From: Chitinolyticbacter meiyuanensis
GTDB taxonomy: Bacteria; Pseudomonadota; Gammaproteobacteria; Burkholderiales; Chitinibacteraceae
Reading direction: 5' to 3'
DNA: 64,000 nt
Assembly (NCBI RefSeq): GCF_008033135.1
Contig: NZ_CP041335.1
Span: 1,617,925-1,681,924, forward strand
Shown here one piece after another: positions 14,616-22,521 of this stretch. The notes below the pieces were generated by a model. The model was not told where the DNA came from and did no database searches. It was given only the letters and a program-made list of their open reading frames with translations. The position numbers and the translations under genes are program-made. How positions within the stretch are numbered: the stretch's first letter is position 1; each line of letters begins with the position of its first letter.

Positions 14616-15578
14616 ATGTGGAATAGATATGATGATGTTTATGCAGCAAATGATTTGCCGGAAGGGGCCATCACAAGTGACGGTGACATCAATAACGAGT
14701 GGATAAAAACTGCGGAGCCTTTCGAGGTTGAAATCGCACTGCGTGTTTGGTTTGGAGCGCGTTTTTGCGATCCTGCGGAGGACACACCTTATGATGGAGG
14801 TGAGGGTGGATATCAATATATTCACGGTGGGCCGTTTGACGCAGCTGATGAGCTTTTTGGCCGATTTGGACGTCTCGTATCAGAAGAAATTATTGAAGCA
14901 GTCGTGGAAGAGCTAGAGTCCGACGGGATTATATATTGGGCACCATTAAACCCTGATCGAGATTACGACGAGTCAGAATACAACGAGCTCTTCTCACTGC
15001 AATTGATGTCTGCAGACGAGCCTTTGCAGCGCTTGCGAGAAAGGCTCCAAGGTTTTGTTGGCTTGCTTGATATTGAAGTGACTCCGCCGCAGAGAAGAAG
15101 TTTGGAGCATATGGTTTTCAGTTCCACCATTGGAGCATTAGAGGCATTCCTATGGGAAACTGTCAGCTTTTGGGTGTCGCAGCGACGCGAGATTGAGATG
15201 AATATTGTCAAACGTATGCCGATATTCCGCGAGCAATCCATCAAGTTATCTGAGGTGTACGATAAATTCGAGTCTATTGGGGATATTGTCAGTTCGTATT
15301 TGCAGAATTTAGTCTGGCATAGATGGGATATCGTCGGTCCGTTACTGCAAAAGGGATTGGATATAGATATTCCGTCGCTAAAGCAGTTTGACGATGCTTT
15401 GAAAGTGCGACATGACATAGTACACAGGAGTGGTCAAGATAAAGACGGTAGAGATGTTGATGTTTCAGCGGATCAGGCACGCAGGCTAATTGAATCAGTA
15501 GTACAGTTTGCAACCAACGTAGATGCCTCATTGCGTGAGAAGTACAATTCAATCATGGAAGACGATGAGCCCTTCTAG
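14616..15578 (+). CDS. HEPN-like protein, candidate RNase / defence gene
   Basis: A 320-residue soluble protein with AAGGA upstream of the ATG. The first 150 residues are acidic and unrecognised. The C-terminal half is helical and contains KVRHDIVHRSG (near residue 270), an R-x4-H motif. In HEPN domains (RiboL-PSP and related groups) this motif is the RNase catalytic pair. Such proteins are frequent in toxin, abortive-infection and effector systems. It is AT-rich cargo between the antirepressor remnant and a decayed SRAP gene. A HEPN fold without nuclease activity remains possible. No antitoxin partner is visible next to it. Confidence 0.6.
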   Translation: MWNRYDDVYAANDLPEGAITSDGDINNEWIKTAEPFEVEIALRVWFGARFCDPAEDTPYDGGEGGYQYIHGGPFDAADELFGRFGRLVSEEIIEAVVEELESDGIIYWAPLNPDRDYDESEYNELFSLQLMSADEPLQRLRERLQGFVGLLDIEVTPPQRRSLEHMVFSSTIGALEAFLWETVSFWVSQRREIEMNIVKRMPIFREQSIKLSEVYDKFESIGDIVSSYLQNLVWHRWDIVGPLLQKGLDIDIPSLKQFDDALKVRHDIVHRSGQDKDGRDVDVSADQARRLIESVVQFATNVDASLREKYNSIMEDDEPF

Positions 15579-15885
15579 AACTCAAGAGTGCCGTTTGTAG
15601 CTTTTTTTCTTGGGATTGGGCTAGGTTCAGCATGCATTAATTCAGCGGAGTAGGACTGTAGAAAAGTCCGCGCGATTTCTGGATTGCGGCATTTCAGCCA
15701 AGCGTCGTAATCCGTTTCCGGCACGACTACCAGGCTGCGTTTTTCGTCGCCCTATTTGTGAAACCGACGCATCAGGGGGTGATCGTCGGCATTGACGTTT
15801 CCTGCCGCCACTCGTGGTCTGGTGGCAGCCCCTGGAATTTGCTGGCCAGGATTCGCTTCGGGGTAGGGATGTAGTTCACGCACAT
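15575..15885 (-). pseudogene. SRAP (YedK/HMCES-like) gene, internally deleted
   Basis: The frame from an ATG at 15885 reads MCVNYIPTPKRILASKFQG and then DHEWRQET, the SRAP N-terminus with its catalytic Cys2, and stops early. A second frame then reads NADDHPLMRRFHK, stop, GDEKRSLVVVPETDYDAWL, RNPEIARTFLQSY, the SRAP C-terminus, to 15575. The central part of the roughly 220-residue family is deleted, the frame has shifted and there is an in-frame stop. The intact protein crosslinks to abasic sites in single-stranded DNA. Its stop codon overlaps that of the HEPN-like gene on the other strand. Confidence 0.8.
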
Positions 15886-15910
15886 GGCGATGCTCCTAGG
15901 GCAAGGTGGG

Positions 15911-15976
15911 GTGCTATCCAATGTGCCAGACAATAGCCGTACGTCCCGAGGGCGCGGATGTGGCTATCCAACGTGT
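15911..15976 (+). repeat. Imperfect direct repeat with CTATCCAAYGTG motif
   Basis: GTGCTATCCAATGTG (15911-15925) recurs as GTGGCTATCCAACGTG (from 15960). The GGCTATCC core also occurs in C4-like element 2. This could be a decayed structured RNA element or an unrelated repeat. Nothing else is recognisable between 15886 and 16156. Confidence 0.35.
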
Positions 15977-16156
15977 GGGCCAATAAAACGGCGCCGCGAG
16001 TCCTATTGTGCAACCGAGCCACGAGGGGACTGTGCATTGGTCAGTATACGGGCGCGAATCAGGGCGCTGACTTCCATAGTCCGTATAGGGGACCGATTCA
16101 ACTAGCGCGGCGCTGATCGCCGCGGTTATCCCAATGTGAGCTAGATCGTTCCACCG

Positions 16157-16393
16157 CTATCCGCCCTGGTCGATCCTCAACCGCGCTTCTGCCTCGCCGG
16201 CGTCGAGTGCGTCTTCGGCAGAGGTGAAGGCCCCGTCGCCTGGGAGGGGCGGTAACACCAGCTCGTGCAGTCTGCCCGGCAAAACCACTGCTGCCGTGTA
16301 ATCCCAGCCTGCGCCGGCAGTGAGGGGGATTGCAACGATTTCGTACGAACCGCCGTTATGCGCGCCGGTCCTGCGGGTGTTGGGGATGTTCAT
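16157..16393 (-). CDS. Small hypothetical protein
   Basis: A 78-residue protein (MNIPNTRRTGAHNGGSYEIVAI and following) with two beta-prone stretches and an acidic, Ala-rich helix at the end (SAEDALDAGEAEARLRID). It lies third on the strand after the integrase and the 135-residue gene. It reads like a small prophage accessory protein. I do not recognise a family. Confidence 0.45.
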   Translation of the reverse strand: MNIPNTRRTGAHNGGSYEIVAIPLTAGAGWDYTAAVVLPGRLHELVLPPLPGDGAFTSAEDALDAGEAEARLRIDQGG

Positions 16394-16508
16394 GTGGGCT
16401 TCCGGCCTGAACCGCTACCGGCATCCAGGCGTGGTAAATAGCGTGATGAGCAGTCCAATGAAGGTGGCGATGGCAACCATGCAGTGCTGCGCGCGGCGAG
16501 GGCATCGT

Positions 16509-16916
16509 TCAGCTGCAGGTCGATTCGCTTTCCTGATCGGCTGCCTGCGTGGCTGCGATGCTTAACGCAACGCGGATGCCGGCTGTTGGGCTGCCGCCAC
16601 CGAGCGTGGTGGCAATTGCCCAAGTCTTGTCGTCCAGGATCAAGCAGCGCCGCTTACCTTTTTCGGGCTTGCCGAGAGCGGCCGTCATCTCAGGGGGCAT
16701 TGCCGCCTCGAGTGCCACGGTGGGAAGGCGCCTGATCACGCCAAAGTAGACCTGAGCGTATGTGCCGGAGCGGCGCATGATGGCGAGGGCGCTGGTCTTG
16801 CCATCTGGCCCGGTAACGGTTCCCAGTGGCTCCAAGCCATCAGGCATCGTTGGGCAGAAGTCTTGCCAGCGGCCCTGCGGATTGACGGTGAATTTGCGAG
16901 GTTTCCGATTGGGCAT
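16509..16916 (-). CDS. Hypothetical protein near the integrase
   Basis: A 135-residue protein, MPNRKPRKFTVNPQGRWQDF and then MPDGLEPLGTVTGPDGKTSALAIMRRSGTYAQVYFGVIRRL. It is basic at the N-terminus, with a beta-rich middle that ends LDDKTWAIATTLGGG. Similar short genes are often found downstream of P4-type integrases; I infer an accessory role and no more. Confidence 0.55.
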   Translation of the reverse strand: MPNRKPRKFTVNPQGRWQDFCPTMPDGLEPLGTVTGPDGKTSALAIMRRSGTYAQVYFGVIRRLPTVALEAAMPPEMTAALGKPEKGKRRCLILDDKTWAIATTLGGGSPTAGIRVALSIAATQAADQESESTCS

Positions 16917-17061
16917 TCGTCGCCTTGGTCTATGGCTGTCCTAATGCGTTTTGCATTTTTTGAACAGCATAGATCGTGCAGCAGCAGTTTTCCTTCCTGC
17001 TGAATGCGGGCTCTCGGGATTGGGGAGAAAACGTTGCCGAAGGGCTGTTTGCCGATGTGCG

Positions 17062-18336
17062 CTACGCGGCGGCGCTCAGCGGGATGATGTTGCCTCGCGT
17101 AGGGGCTGGCTCGCCACGCTCGCAGGCCAGCAGGAAATTGGCCCACAGATTCAGCGCCTCCCGGCGTTCCGGGATTTCCTCGCGCACGTCATAGATGGCA
17201 TCCATGCCCTTGAGGGTGTGATTCAGCGCCACTTCAGAGATATCGCGCGATATCCCGAGATTACGCATATGCCCCTTAGCGGTGCTGCGCGTGTCGTGTG
17301 GGGTGAAGCGGCGGATCTCGATGGCATTGCGCTCAAACAGCCGCTTGATCGCTGCCAGTAGCGTGGTTTCACCCACGTGCGTATCCCCGCCATGGTTGCG
17401 GATGCGGCGTTCATCGCGGGCTGGCAATACGTAGGCCGAATCCCCGGAGAGCGCAATCAGCTGCCGAAACCACGCTACGACGGCCGGCGCGAGCGGGACA
17501 AGAAAGCCCCGCCGTGTCTTGGTTGATTCGTCGGGCACCCACCACGCGGCGCGATCAAGGAAGACGTCGGTTTTTTTGGCGCGCACCAGCTCGATGCCGC
17601 GCACGCAGGTGGCCAGCAGGATGCGGAGCGCCAGGGCGTTTTCGAACCCGATCATGTCGATATCCGGCAGCAATTGCCGAAGCTCGTCTTCCTGCAGCAT
17701 CACGCGTTTCCGGATCGGCGGCCGCGGGCCCAGCACTGCGGAAAGCCGGATGCCGGCGCACGGGTTGGACGTGACCAGTCGCAGGCCGAAGGCGTGATCG
17801 AACAGCTTGGAGGTAGAGGTGAGGACGCGCTTGGTGATTGTCCATGGCCGCTTGCAGTTGATCAGCATGGAAACCACGTCTTGGGCGGTTATCGTGTTGA
17901 TCGGGGCTGAGCCGAGATAGGGCAGCAGGATGTTGTCGTAGTCGTAGTTGCGGTAGTCGATGGTGTTTTGCGAATACAGGGAAAGCACCAGGCATTTTGA
18001 GCGGAAGTCTTCGATCAGATCGCGCATTTGCCATTCGGCCTGGGCGCGGCGTTTCTCGCTTTGCTTCTCAATGGCTGGATCTCGGCCTTCGTCCACGGCG
18101 ACGCGATAGCTGCGGGCCTTCTCGCGCGCGGCCGAAAGGGAAATATCCGGGTAGTTGCCGATGGTGATTTCTCGCCTGCGCCCGTTTCCGATGCGATAGC
18201 GAAGCACCCAGGAGGCGGTGCCAGCGGCAGACAGGGTAAAGGTCAGGCCGTCGCCATCAGATCGCGCGATGGCGGCGCCTTTTGAAATCCAGCTCCGGAT
18301 CTGTATGTCCGTGAGTACGTGCGAAACCTTGGCCAA
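17062..18336 (-). CDS. Tyrosine recombinase integrase (P4-type)
   Basis: A 424-residue protein. Its N-terminus has an integrase arm-binding domain (residues 1-85, RSDGDGLTFTLSAAGTASWVLRYR, then REITIGNYPDISLSAAREKA), followed by a core-binding domain and a catalytic domain. The catalytic residues can be seen: Arg in CVRGIELVRAKKTDV, HDTR in FTPHDTRSTAKGHMR, the His of VALNHTL, and Tyr in MDAIYDVREE. It is complete and points into the prophage, so the right attachment site should lie just right of 18336. No tRNA gene is adjacent. Confidence 0.93.
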   Translation of the reverse strand: MAKVSHVLTDIQIRSWISKGAAIARSDGDGLTFTLSAAGTASWVLRYRIGNGRRREITIGNYPDISLSAAREKARSYRVAVDEGRDPAIEKQSEKRRAQAEWQMRDLIEDFRSKCLVLSLYSQNTIDYRNYDYDNILLPYLGSAPINTITAQDVVSMLINCKRPWTITKRVLTSTSKLFDHAFGLRLVTSNPCAGIRLSAVLGPRPPIRKRVMLQEDELRQLLPDIDMIGFENALALRILLATCVRGIELVRAKKTDVFLDRAAWWVPDESTKTRRGFLVPLAPAVVAWFRQLIALSGDSAYVLPARDERRIRNHGGDTHVGETTLLAAIKRLFERNAIEIRRFTPHDTRSTAKGHMRNLGISRDISEVALNHTLKGMDAIYDVREEIPERREALNLWANFLLACERGEPAPTRGNIIPLSAAA

Positions 18337-18543
18337 GTGCCCTCCCTACCGGGTGGGTAGCTCAGCAAAGAATCAGCGTTTAGCTACCCACCTAGCTACC
18401 CAATTTGGGTGTGATGTAGGGTGGCATCGTGACACGCTGGGAAACGCCGATTCAATGGTTTAGCGGGTTTGGCCGGGTATGCGATCCGTATTGAGACGCC
18501 GTGAATCAATAATATGGATTGCAGGTGGGAAATAGCATGGTGC
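18337..18543. other. Integrase upstream region, probable prophage right boundary
   Basis: About 200 bases without a gene between the integrase and the first chromosomal gene. It contains the TAGCTACCCA repeats. No duplicate of a core attachment sequence can be identified, because the left prophage end lies outside the window. Confidence 0.4.
18346..18402. repeat. TAGCTACCCA repeats upstream of the integrase gene
   Basis: TAGCTACCCA occurs at 18381-18390 and 18393-18402. An inverted partial copy, TGGGTAGCT, lies at 18354-18362, inside the palindrome CTACC-gggtg-GGTAG. The spacing and place suggest recombinase/excisionase binding sites or an operator of the integrase promoter. They are 10-66 bases from the integrase start. 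Confidence 0.5.
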
Positions 18544-19026
18544 TCACTTCTTCTCGGGCGTTTTGGTCGGTTCGGCGATGGTGAACCCGGCTTGACGCAA
18601 CACTGCGCTCCAAGTGAAGCGGTCCCAGCTTTTGAGGAACTGGCCGTCTATTTCCAACAAGGGTAGCTGGGGGCTGACACCGGGCCCGAGTCGGCTTATC
18701 AAATCCCGCGTCCGTTGTGGATCTTCGGTGGGGAATTGCAGGTCGTAAGGCAGCTGATTGCTATCGAGTAGGTTTTTGGCTTCATCACATGGAGCGCAAC
18801 CGCGCGCGCTATACAAGACCAGCTTGGCACTTGGCGCCCCTGGTCGCTTGGCAGGCTGCCCGCTGTTGATCACATTGGGCTTGATGGTGCGCTCGTGGCC
18901 GTTCTGCCCGGCAGGCGGGGGCTGGTCGCTGTAGTGGACGTTGCCGTTGGCGTCGCGCCACTGGTAGACCTTGGCATAGCTGGCCGTCGCGACGAAGGCG
19001 AGGGCAAGGGCGATCAGGGTTTTCAT
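18544..19026 (-). CDS. Secreted DUF4124-glutaredoxin protein
   Basis: A 160-residue protein. A signal peptide (residues 1-18, ending in ASYA) is followed by a DUF4124 segment (KVYQWRDANGNVHYSDQPPP) and then a glutaredoxin/thioredoxin-like domain with the redox motif CAPC (ARGCAPCDEAKNLLD). It is exported, so it should act on periplasmic disulfides. A cis-Pro-like segment, VSPQLPLLEIDG, follows. The start at 19026 lies just outside the prophage, so this is the first chromosomal gene. Confidence 0.8.
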   Translation of the reverse strand: MKTLIALALAFVATASYAKVYQWRDANGNVHYSDQPPPAGQNGHERTIKPNVINSGQPAKRPGAPSAKLVLYSARGCAPCDEAKNLLDSNQLPYDLQFPTEDPQRTRDLISRLGPGVSPQLPLLEIDGQFLKSWDRFTWSAVLRQAGFTIAEPTKTPEKK

Positions 19027-19059
19027 GGATGAGAATTATCGCCCATCGTCACGTCGTCG

Positions 19060-19527
19060 TCAGCTTGCCGGAGTGGTGGAGGTCGAACGCGTGTCGATCT
19101 CGACGACATGCCCATCAAGGGTGAGGCGCAAGAGCCAGTCGTTGCGCGCCGCGCTGCACAGCGGCAGCGCCGTGCGCAGCTTCACGCCGCCGGAGGCGGC
19201 GGGCTCGAAGCGCGCCGAGTTTGGCACCATCTCCATGTCGCGCATTTGCCATTCGGCACGAGCCTCATGCACGGGGCCATGCAGCTCAAGCATAAAGGCG
19301 GTTGCTGGCCGCAATGGCTGGTCGCTGCGCAGCTGGAAAGACTGGCCTGCGATCTCGAAATGGCAACTGACCGACAGATCCGCGCAACCGATACGAAGCG
19401 CCGAAACCGAGCGCTGGCCGAAGTACCAGGGTGGCTGCCACGCGCCGAAATACTGTGCGGCGTAGAGCAGGATGGCCAGCAAGGGCAGCAGCGCTGCAGC
19501 GGCGCGCAGCGCGCGTTTCAGTGCCAC
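19060..19527 (-). CDS. Membrane-anchored hypothetical protein
   Basis: About 155 residues from a GTG at 19527 that overlaps the stop of the Nudix-ThiE gene. Translation is therefore likely coupled. One N-terminal membrane segment (AAALLPLLAILLYAAQYF) is followed by a soluble beta-rich domain with three Cys (RIGCADLSVSCHFEIAGQSF, LCSAARND). It resembles short periplasmic-facing anchored proteins of unknown function. Confidence 0.55.
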   Translation of the reverse strand: MALKRALRAAAALLPLLAILLYAAQYFGAWQPPWYFGQRSVSALRIGCADLSVSCHFEIAGQSFQLRSDQPLRPATAFMLELHGPVHEARAEWQMRDMEMVPNSARFEPAASGGVKLRTALPLCSAARNDWLLRLTLDGHVVEIDTRSTSTTPAS

Positions 19528-20468
19528 GCGCCGCTCAGTTGTGCAACGCCGTATCCGCCGTGCTGCCGTGCCCGCGCCATATCGTGATTCGTCAAGCCGC
19601 CGATGGCGTAGATCGGGAAGGGCCAGCCTGCACCAACGGCCTCGGCGAAACCGGCCCAGCCCAGCGGCGGTTGGTCGGGGTGCGATGTCGTCGGGAGCAC
19701 ATGGCCGACTGTGGCGTAGTCTGCGGCGAGACGCTGGGCTGTCGTCAGCTCCTCGCGGTTGTGGGCCGAAACGCCCAGCCAGTGCAGGCCGTCCGGACGC
19801 CGCTGCAGTTGGGCTGCCGTGCATGCGCTGAGGTGGACGCCATCGGCACCGAGGTCACGCGCAAGTTCGATTGCGTCGTGCAGCAGCACGCGGCATCCAG
19901 CCGCCTGGGCACGGACGAGGACCTGAGTGACCAGGGCGGTGTAGTGGGCTGCGTTCAGTTGTGGCTCGCGCAGTACCAGCATGCGCAGTCCGCCCGCGAG
20001 TGCGACATCCAGCCGTGCCAGCCATTCTGCTTCACCAAGCCCCGCCACGTTGGAAAGCGCCAGCTGCGGCGGCAATGCCAAGCCACGCAGGATGGGGCCG
20101 TTGGCCGGCAGAATGGGCGAGCGCGTCAGTGCGCCGGGGGTCTGCCAGTCGAACGACTGGCCTTCGCGCGGATGCGGCTCGCCTTGCCAGCCGGTCACGA
20201 GGAAGAACTGCAGCCGCACCGTGGCATGCGGGTAGGTGAAGGTTTGTACGACCCAAGGCGTGGCGTCGGTGACGATGATGCCCATTTCCTCGTGCAATTC
20301 GCGCACCAGCGCCGCATGACCGCTCTCTCCGGCTTCGAGTTTGCCACCTGGGAATTCCCAGTAACCGGCATAGGCCTTGCCGGCAGGACGGCTGGCGAGC
20401 AGGAAGCGGCCTTCGGCATCGATCAGGATGCCGGCTGCAACGTGGACAACGGAACGGGCTTCGGCCAT
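19518..20468 (-). CDS. Nudix hydrolase fused to a ThiE-like domain
   Basis: A 316-residue protein. Residues 1-130 are a MutT-type Nudix domain with the Nudix box GGKLEAGESGHAALVRELHEEMG (positions about 41-63). They are followed by a TIM-barrel domain like thiamine phosphate synthase/TenI (LREPQLNAAHYTALV, DGVHLSACTAAQLQRR, IYAIGGLTNHDMARA). The Nudix part would clean oxidised nucleotides such as 8-oxo-dGTP. The second domain keeps the fold but its activity is uncertain. The same fusion is common in gamma- and betaproteobacteria. Confidence 0.85.
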   Translation of the reverse strand: MAEARSVVHVAAGILIDAEGRFLLASRPAGKAYAGYWEFPGGKLEAGESGHAALVRELHEEMGIIVTDATPWVVQTFTYPHATVRLQFFLVTGWQGEPHPREGQSFDWQTPGALTRSPILPANGPILRGLALPPQLALSNVAGLGEAEWLARLDVALAGGLRMLVLREPQLNAAHYTALVTQVLVRAQAAGCRVLLHDAIELARDLGADGVHLSACTAAQLQRRPDGLHWLGVSAHNREELTTAQRLAADYATVGHVLPTTSHPDQPPLGWAGFAEAVGAGWPFPIYAIGGLTNHDMARARQHGGYGVAQLSGAWH

Positions 20469-20679
20469 GGAAGGTGAAAATCCTGGTTTATTTCAATAAT
20501 TGAAAGCCTATGCTGGCTTTATCAGAAGTGTGCAAGGGGGTGCACATGGAGATCCTGCGCGAACAGCGGTTGCCCTTCAAACCCACGCGGTGCCAGCCGG
20601 CGAGGCCCTCGATTGTAGCGCATGTGGCAGGCAGTCCTGGCGGGCGAGACGCGCGCGCCGGCGTAGGGAGGGATCAGCC

Positions 20680-21165
20680 ATGCCAGGGATGATTGCATCG
20701 GCCGATGCGCGAGCCTGGCGCTTGTGCGAGCCGCACCGTCCCGGTTCCGGCTTCGGTCCGCCCGATGGCACCCAGTCGACTTTCCAGATCACGCTGTGGG
20801 ACGAAAAACGCTCGCGGGAGCTACCGGATGGTGGGCATCTGTCGCGTGCACTGGTGACGCAGAGCTATCGCGGCGCAATGACTGGCAAGAGTGCGGTTGA
20901 GTACGTGATGGTGCACCGGCTCGACCAGACTGCGACTTTCGTCGGTATCGAGCATTTTTCCGGCACCATCCACGGCCGCACCGGAACCTGTTTGTTCCAG
21001 CATGCCGGCAGCTTCCAGGGCCGGGCCGCCATCAGTCGCTGGTCGGTGATCCCGGAATCGGGCACCGATGGGCTCAAGGGCATAGGCGGGCACGGCTCGT
21101 TCGTCGTCGGACTGCATGGCGATGCGACGGTGATCTTCGAGCCGGCTTTCGATGAGGATGGCTGA
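20680..21165 (+). CDS. DUF3224 domain protein
   Basis: A 161-residue protein. From about residue 35 it has the beta-barrel pattern of DUF3224 proteins: FQITLWDEKRSRELPDGGHLSRALVTQSYRGAMTGKSAVEYVM, VGIEHFSGTIHGRTGTCLFQHAGSF, and IGGHGSF. ATG 20680 is preceded by AGGGAGG. The function of the family is unknown. The 210 bases before it (20469-20679) carry the promoters of this gene and of the leftward Nudix gene. Confidence 0.75.
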   Translation: MPGMIASADARAWRLCEPHRPGSGFGPPDGTQSTFQITLWDEKRSRELPDGGHLSRALVTQSYRGAMTGKSAVEYVMVHRLDQTATFVGIEHFSGTIHGRTGTCLFQHAGSFQGRAAISRWSVIPESGTDGLKGIGGHGSFVVGLHGDATVIFEPAFDEDG

Positions 21166-21178
21166 CGGCGTCAGTCGC

Positions 21179-22033
21179 TTAGTGGCTCCCGGCCCAGTCG
21201 CGGGCGAACTGCCAGGCGACACGGCCGCTACGGGCGCCGCGGCCTTGCGCCCACTGCAATGCCGCACGCTCGGTGTCCTCACTCCACGCTGTCACGCCGA
21301 ACTCGCCCAGCCATTGCCTGACGGCTGCCAGGTATTCGTCCTGCGAGAAGCCATAGAACGACAACCACAGGCCGAAGCGCTCGGACAGCGCGACCTTTTC
21401 CTCGACCGCTTCGGCAAAGTGGATTTCGCCGTTCTTGTACTGTGTCTGGGCATTTTCGCTGAAGTACTCCGGCACCAGGTGGCGGCGGTTGGAGGTGGCG
21501 TAGATCAGCACGTTGGGGCTGGTGGCGGCGATGGAGCCGTCGAGCGCCGTCTTCAGTGCCTGATAGCCATGATCGCCTTCCTCGAACGACAAGTCGTCGC
21601 AGAACACCACGTAGCGCTCGTTCCGGCTGGCCACGAGTTCGACGATGTCGGGCAGGTCCACCAGATGGGTTTTTTCCACCTCGATCAGGCGCAGGCCCTG
21701 GTCGCGGAATTCATTCCACACCGCCTTGACCAGCGAGCTCTTGCCGCAGCCGCGCGATCCGGTCAGCAGCACGTTGTTGGCGAGCCGCCCGGCCACGAAT
21801 TGCCGTGTGTTGGCGGTCAGGCGGTCGCGCTGCAGCTCGACGTTCACCAGTTGATCGAGCCGGATTGCATGCGGATGGCGTACCGCTTCCAGTTGGCCGA
21901 TGCCCTGGCGCACACGCCAGCGATATGCTGAGGCACTCCAGTCGGTGGTGGCGGCGCTGCCAGGCAGCAGCGGTTCGGCCCGATCGAGAAAGGCTTCGAA
22001 GCGGTCGAGAAAGCGGTTGAGGCGATCGGTCAT
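21179..22033 (-). CDS. DUF815-family ATP-binding protein
   Basis: A 284-residue AAA-type ATPase with Walker A GSRGCGKSSLVKA (about residues 92-104), Walker B YVVFCDDLSFEEGD, and an arginine-containing sensor region (IYATSNRRHLVPEYF). It is the last gene of a run with cutA, dsbD and tlpA. Its ATG overlaps the tlpA-like stop (ATGA). The family's target is unknown; it lacks a signal peptide and so is cytoplasmic. Confidence 0.85.
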   Translation of the reverse strand: MTDRLNRFLDRFEAFLDRAEPLLPGSAATTDWSASAYRWRVRQGIGQLEAVRHPHAIRLDQLVNVELQRDRLTANTRQFVAGRLANNVLLTGSRGCGKSSLVKAVWNEFRDQGLRLIEVEKTHLVDLPDIVELVASRNERYVVFCDDLSFEEGDHGYQALKTALDGSIAATSPNVLIYATSNRRHLVPEYFSENAQTQYKNGEIHFAEAVEEKVALSERFGLWLSFYGFSQDEYLAAVRQWLGEFGVTAWSEDTERAALQWAQGRGARSGRVAWQFARDWAGSH

Positions 22034-22521
22034 TTTTTAGCGGGCGCGGTGACGAGTTTTTTCAGGATGCCGTCGAGCTTGCTGCCTTTCAATCGGCCGA
22101 GCTCGGCGGCGACGCGGTTGCCCCGTGCATCGTAGACGGTGGTGAACGGCAGCCCGCCGACCACGTTGCCCTCGGCCTGCATCGCCTTCATCGCGTCGGC
22201 TTCCCCGATCAGGCTGGGGTAGTTCACCTTGTACTGGCGAATGAATGCGCGCACAGATTCGGCATCGTCGATGGCGAGGCCGACGAACTGCACCTTGCCG
22301 GCGTATTGCTTCTGCAGTGCGACGAACTCGGGGATTTCCTCGCGGCACGGCGCGCACCACGTAGCCCAGAAATTCACCACCAGTGGTTTGCCACGCCATT
22401 GCGCCACGGCAGCCTGCTTGCCATCCAGGGTCTTGAAGCGTTGCTGATACAACGGCGCTTCCGCCTGGGCAGGCAGGGCGCAGACGAGGGCAAGCAGGGC
22501 GGGGAGCAGGAGACGGGTCAT
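22030..22521 (-). CDS. TlpA-like periplasmic thiol-disulfide oxidoreductase
   Basis: A 163-residue protein. A signal peptide (MTRLLLPALLALVCALPAQA) precedes a thioredoxin fold with the WCAPC redox motif in VVNFWATWCAPCREEIPEF and cis-Pro in GGLPFTTVYD. It overlaps the dsbD stop and the DUF815 start by four bases on either side, so its electrons probably come from DsbD. Confidence 0.9.
   Translation of the reverse strand: MTRLLLPALLALVCALPAQAEAPLYQQRFKTLDGKQAAVAQWRGKPLVVNFWATWCAPCREEIPEFVALQKQYAGKVQFVGLAIDDAESVRAFIRQYKVNYPSLIGEADAMKAMQAEGNVVGGLPFTTVYDARGNRVAAELGRLKGSKLDGILKKLVTAPAKK

Noticed and set aside
14086..16160. CRISPR array
   Set aside because: The repeats in this region are two structured elements and one imperfect pair, not regularly spaced direct repeats; no cas genes are present.
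16390..16623. 77-codon frame between the two small genes
   Set aside because: It overlaps the 135-residue gene by more than 100 bases in another frame and has no recognisable content.
18337..18543. tRNA gene as the integration site
   Set aside because: No cloverleaf or CCA-ended tRNA sequence can be read on either strand beside the integrase.
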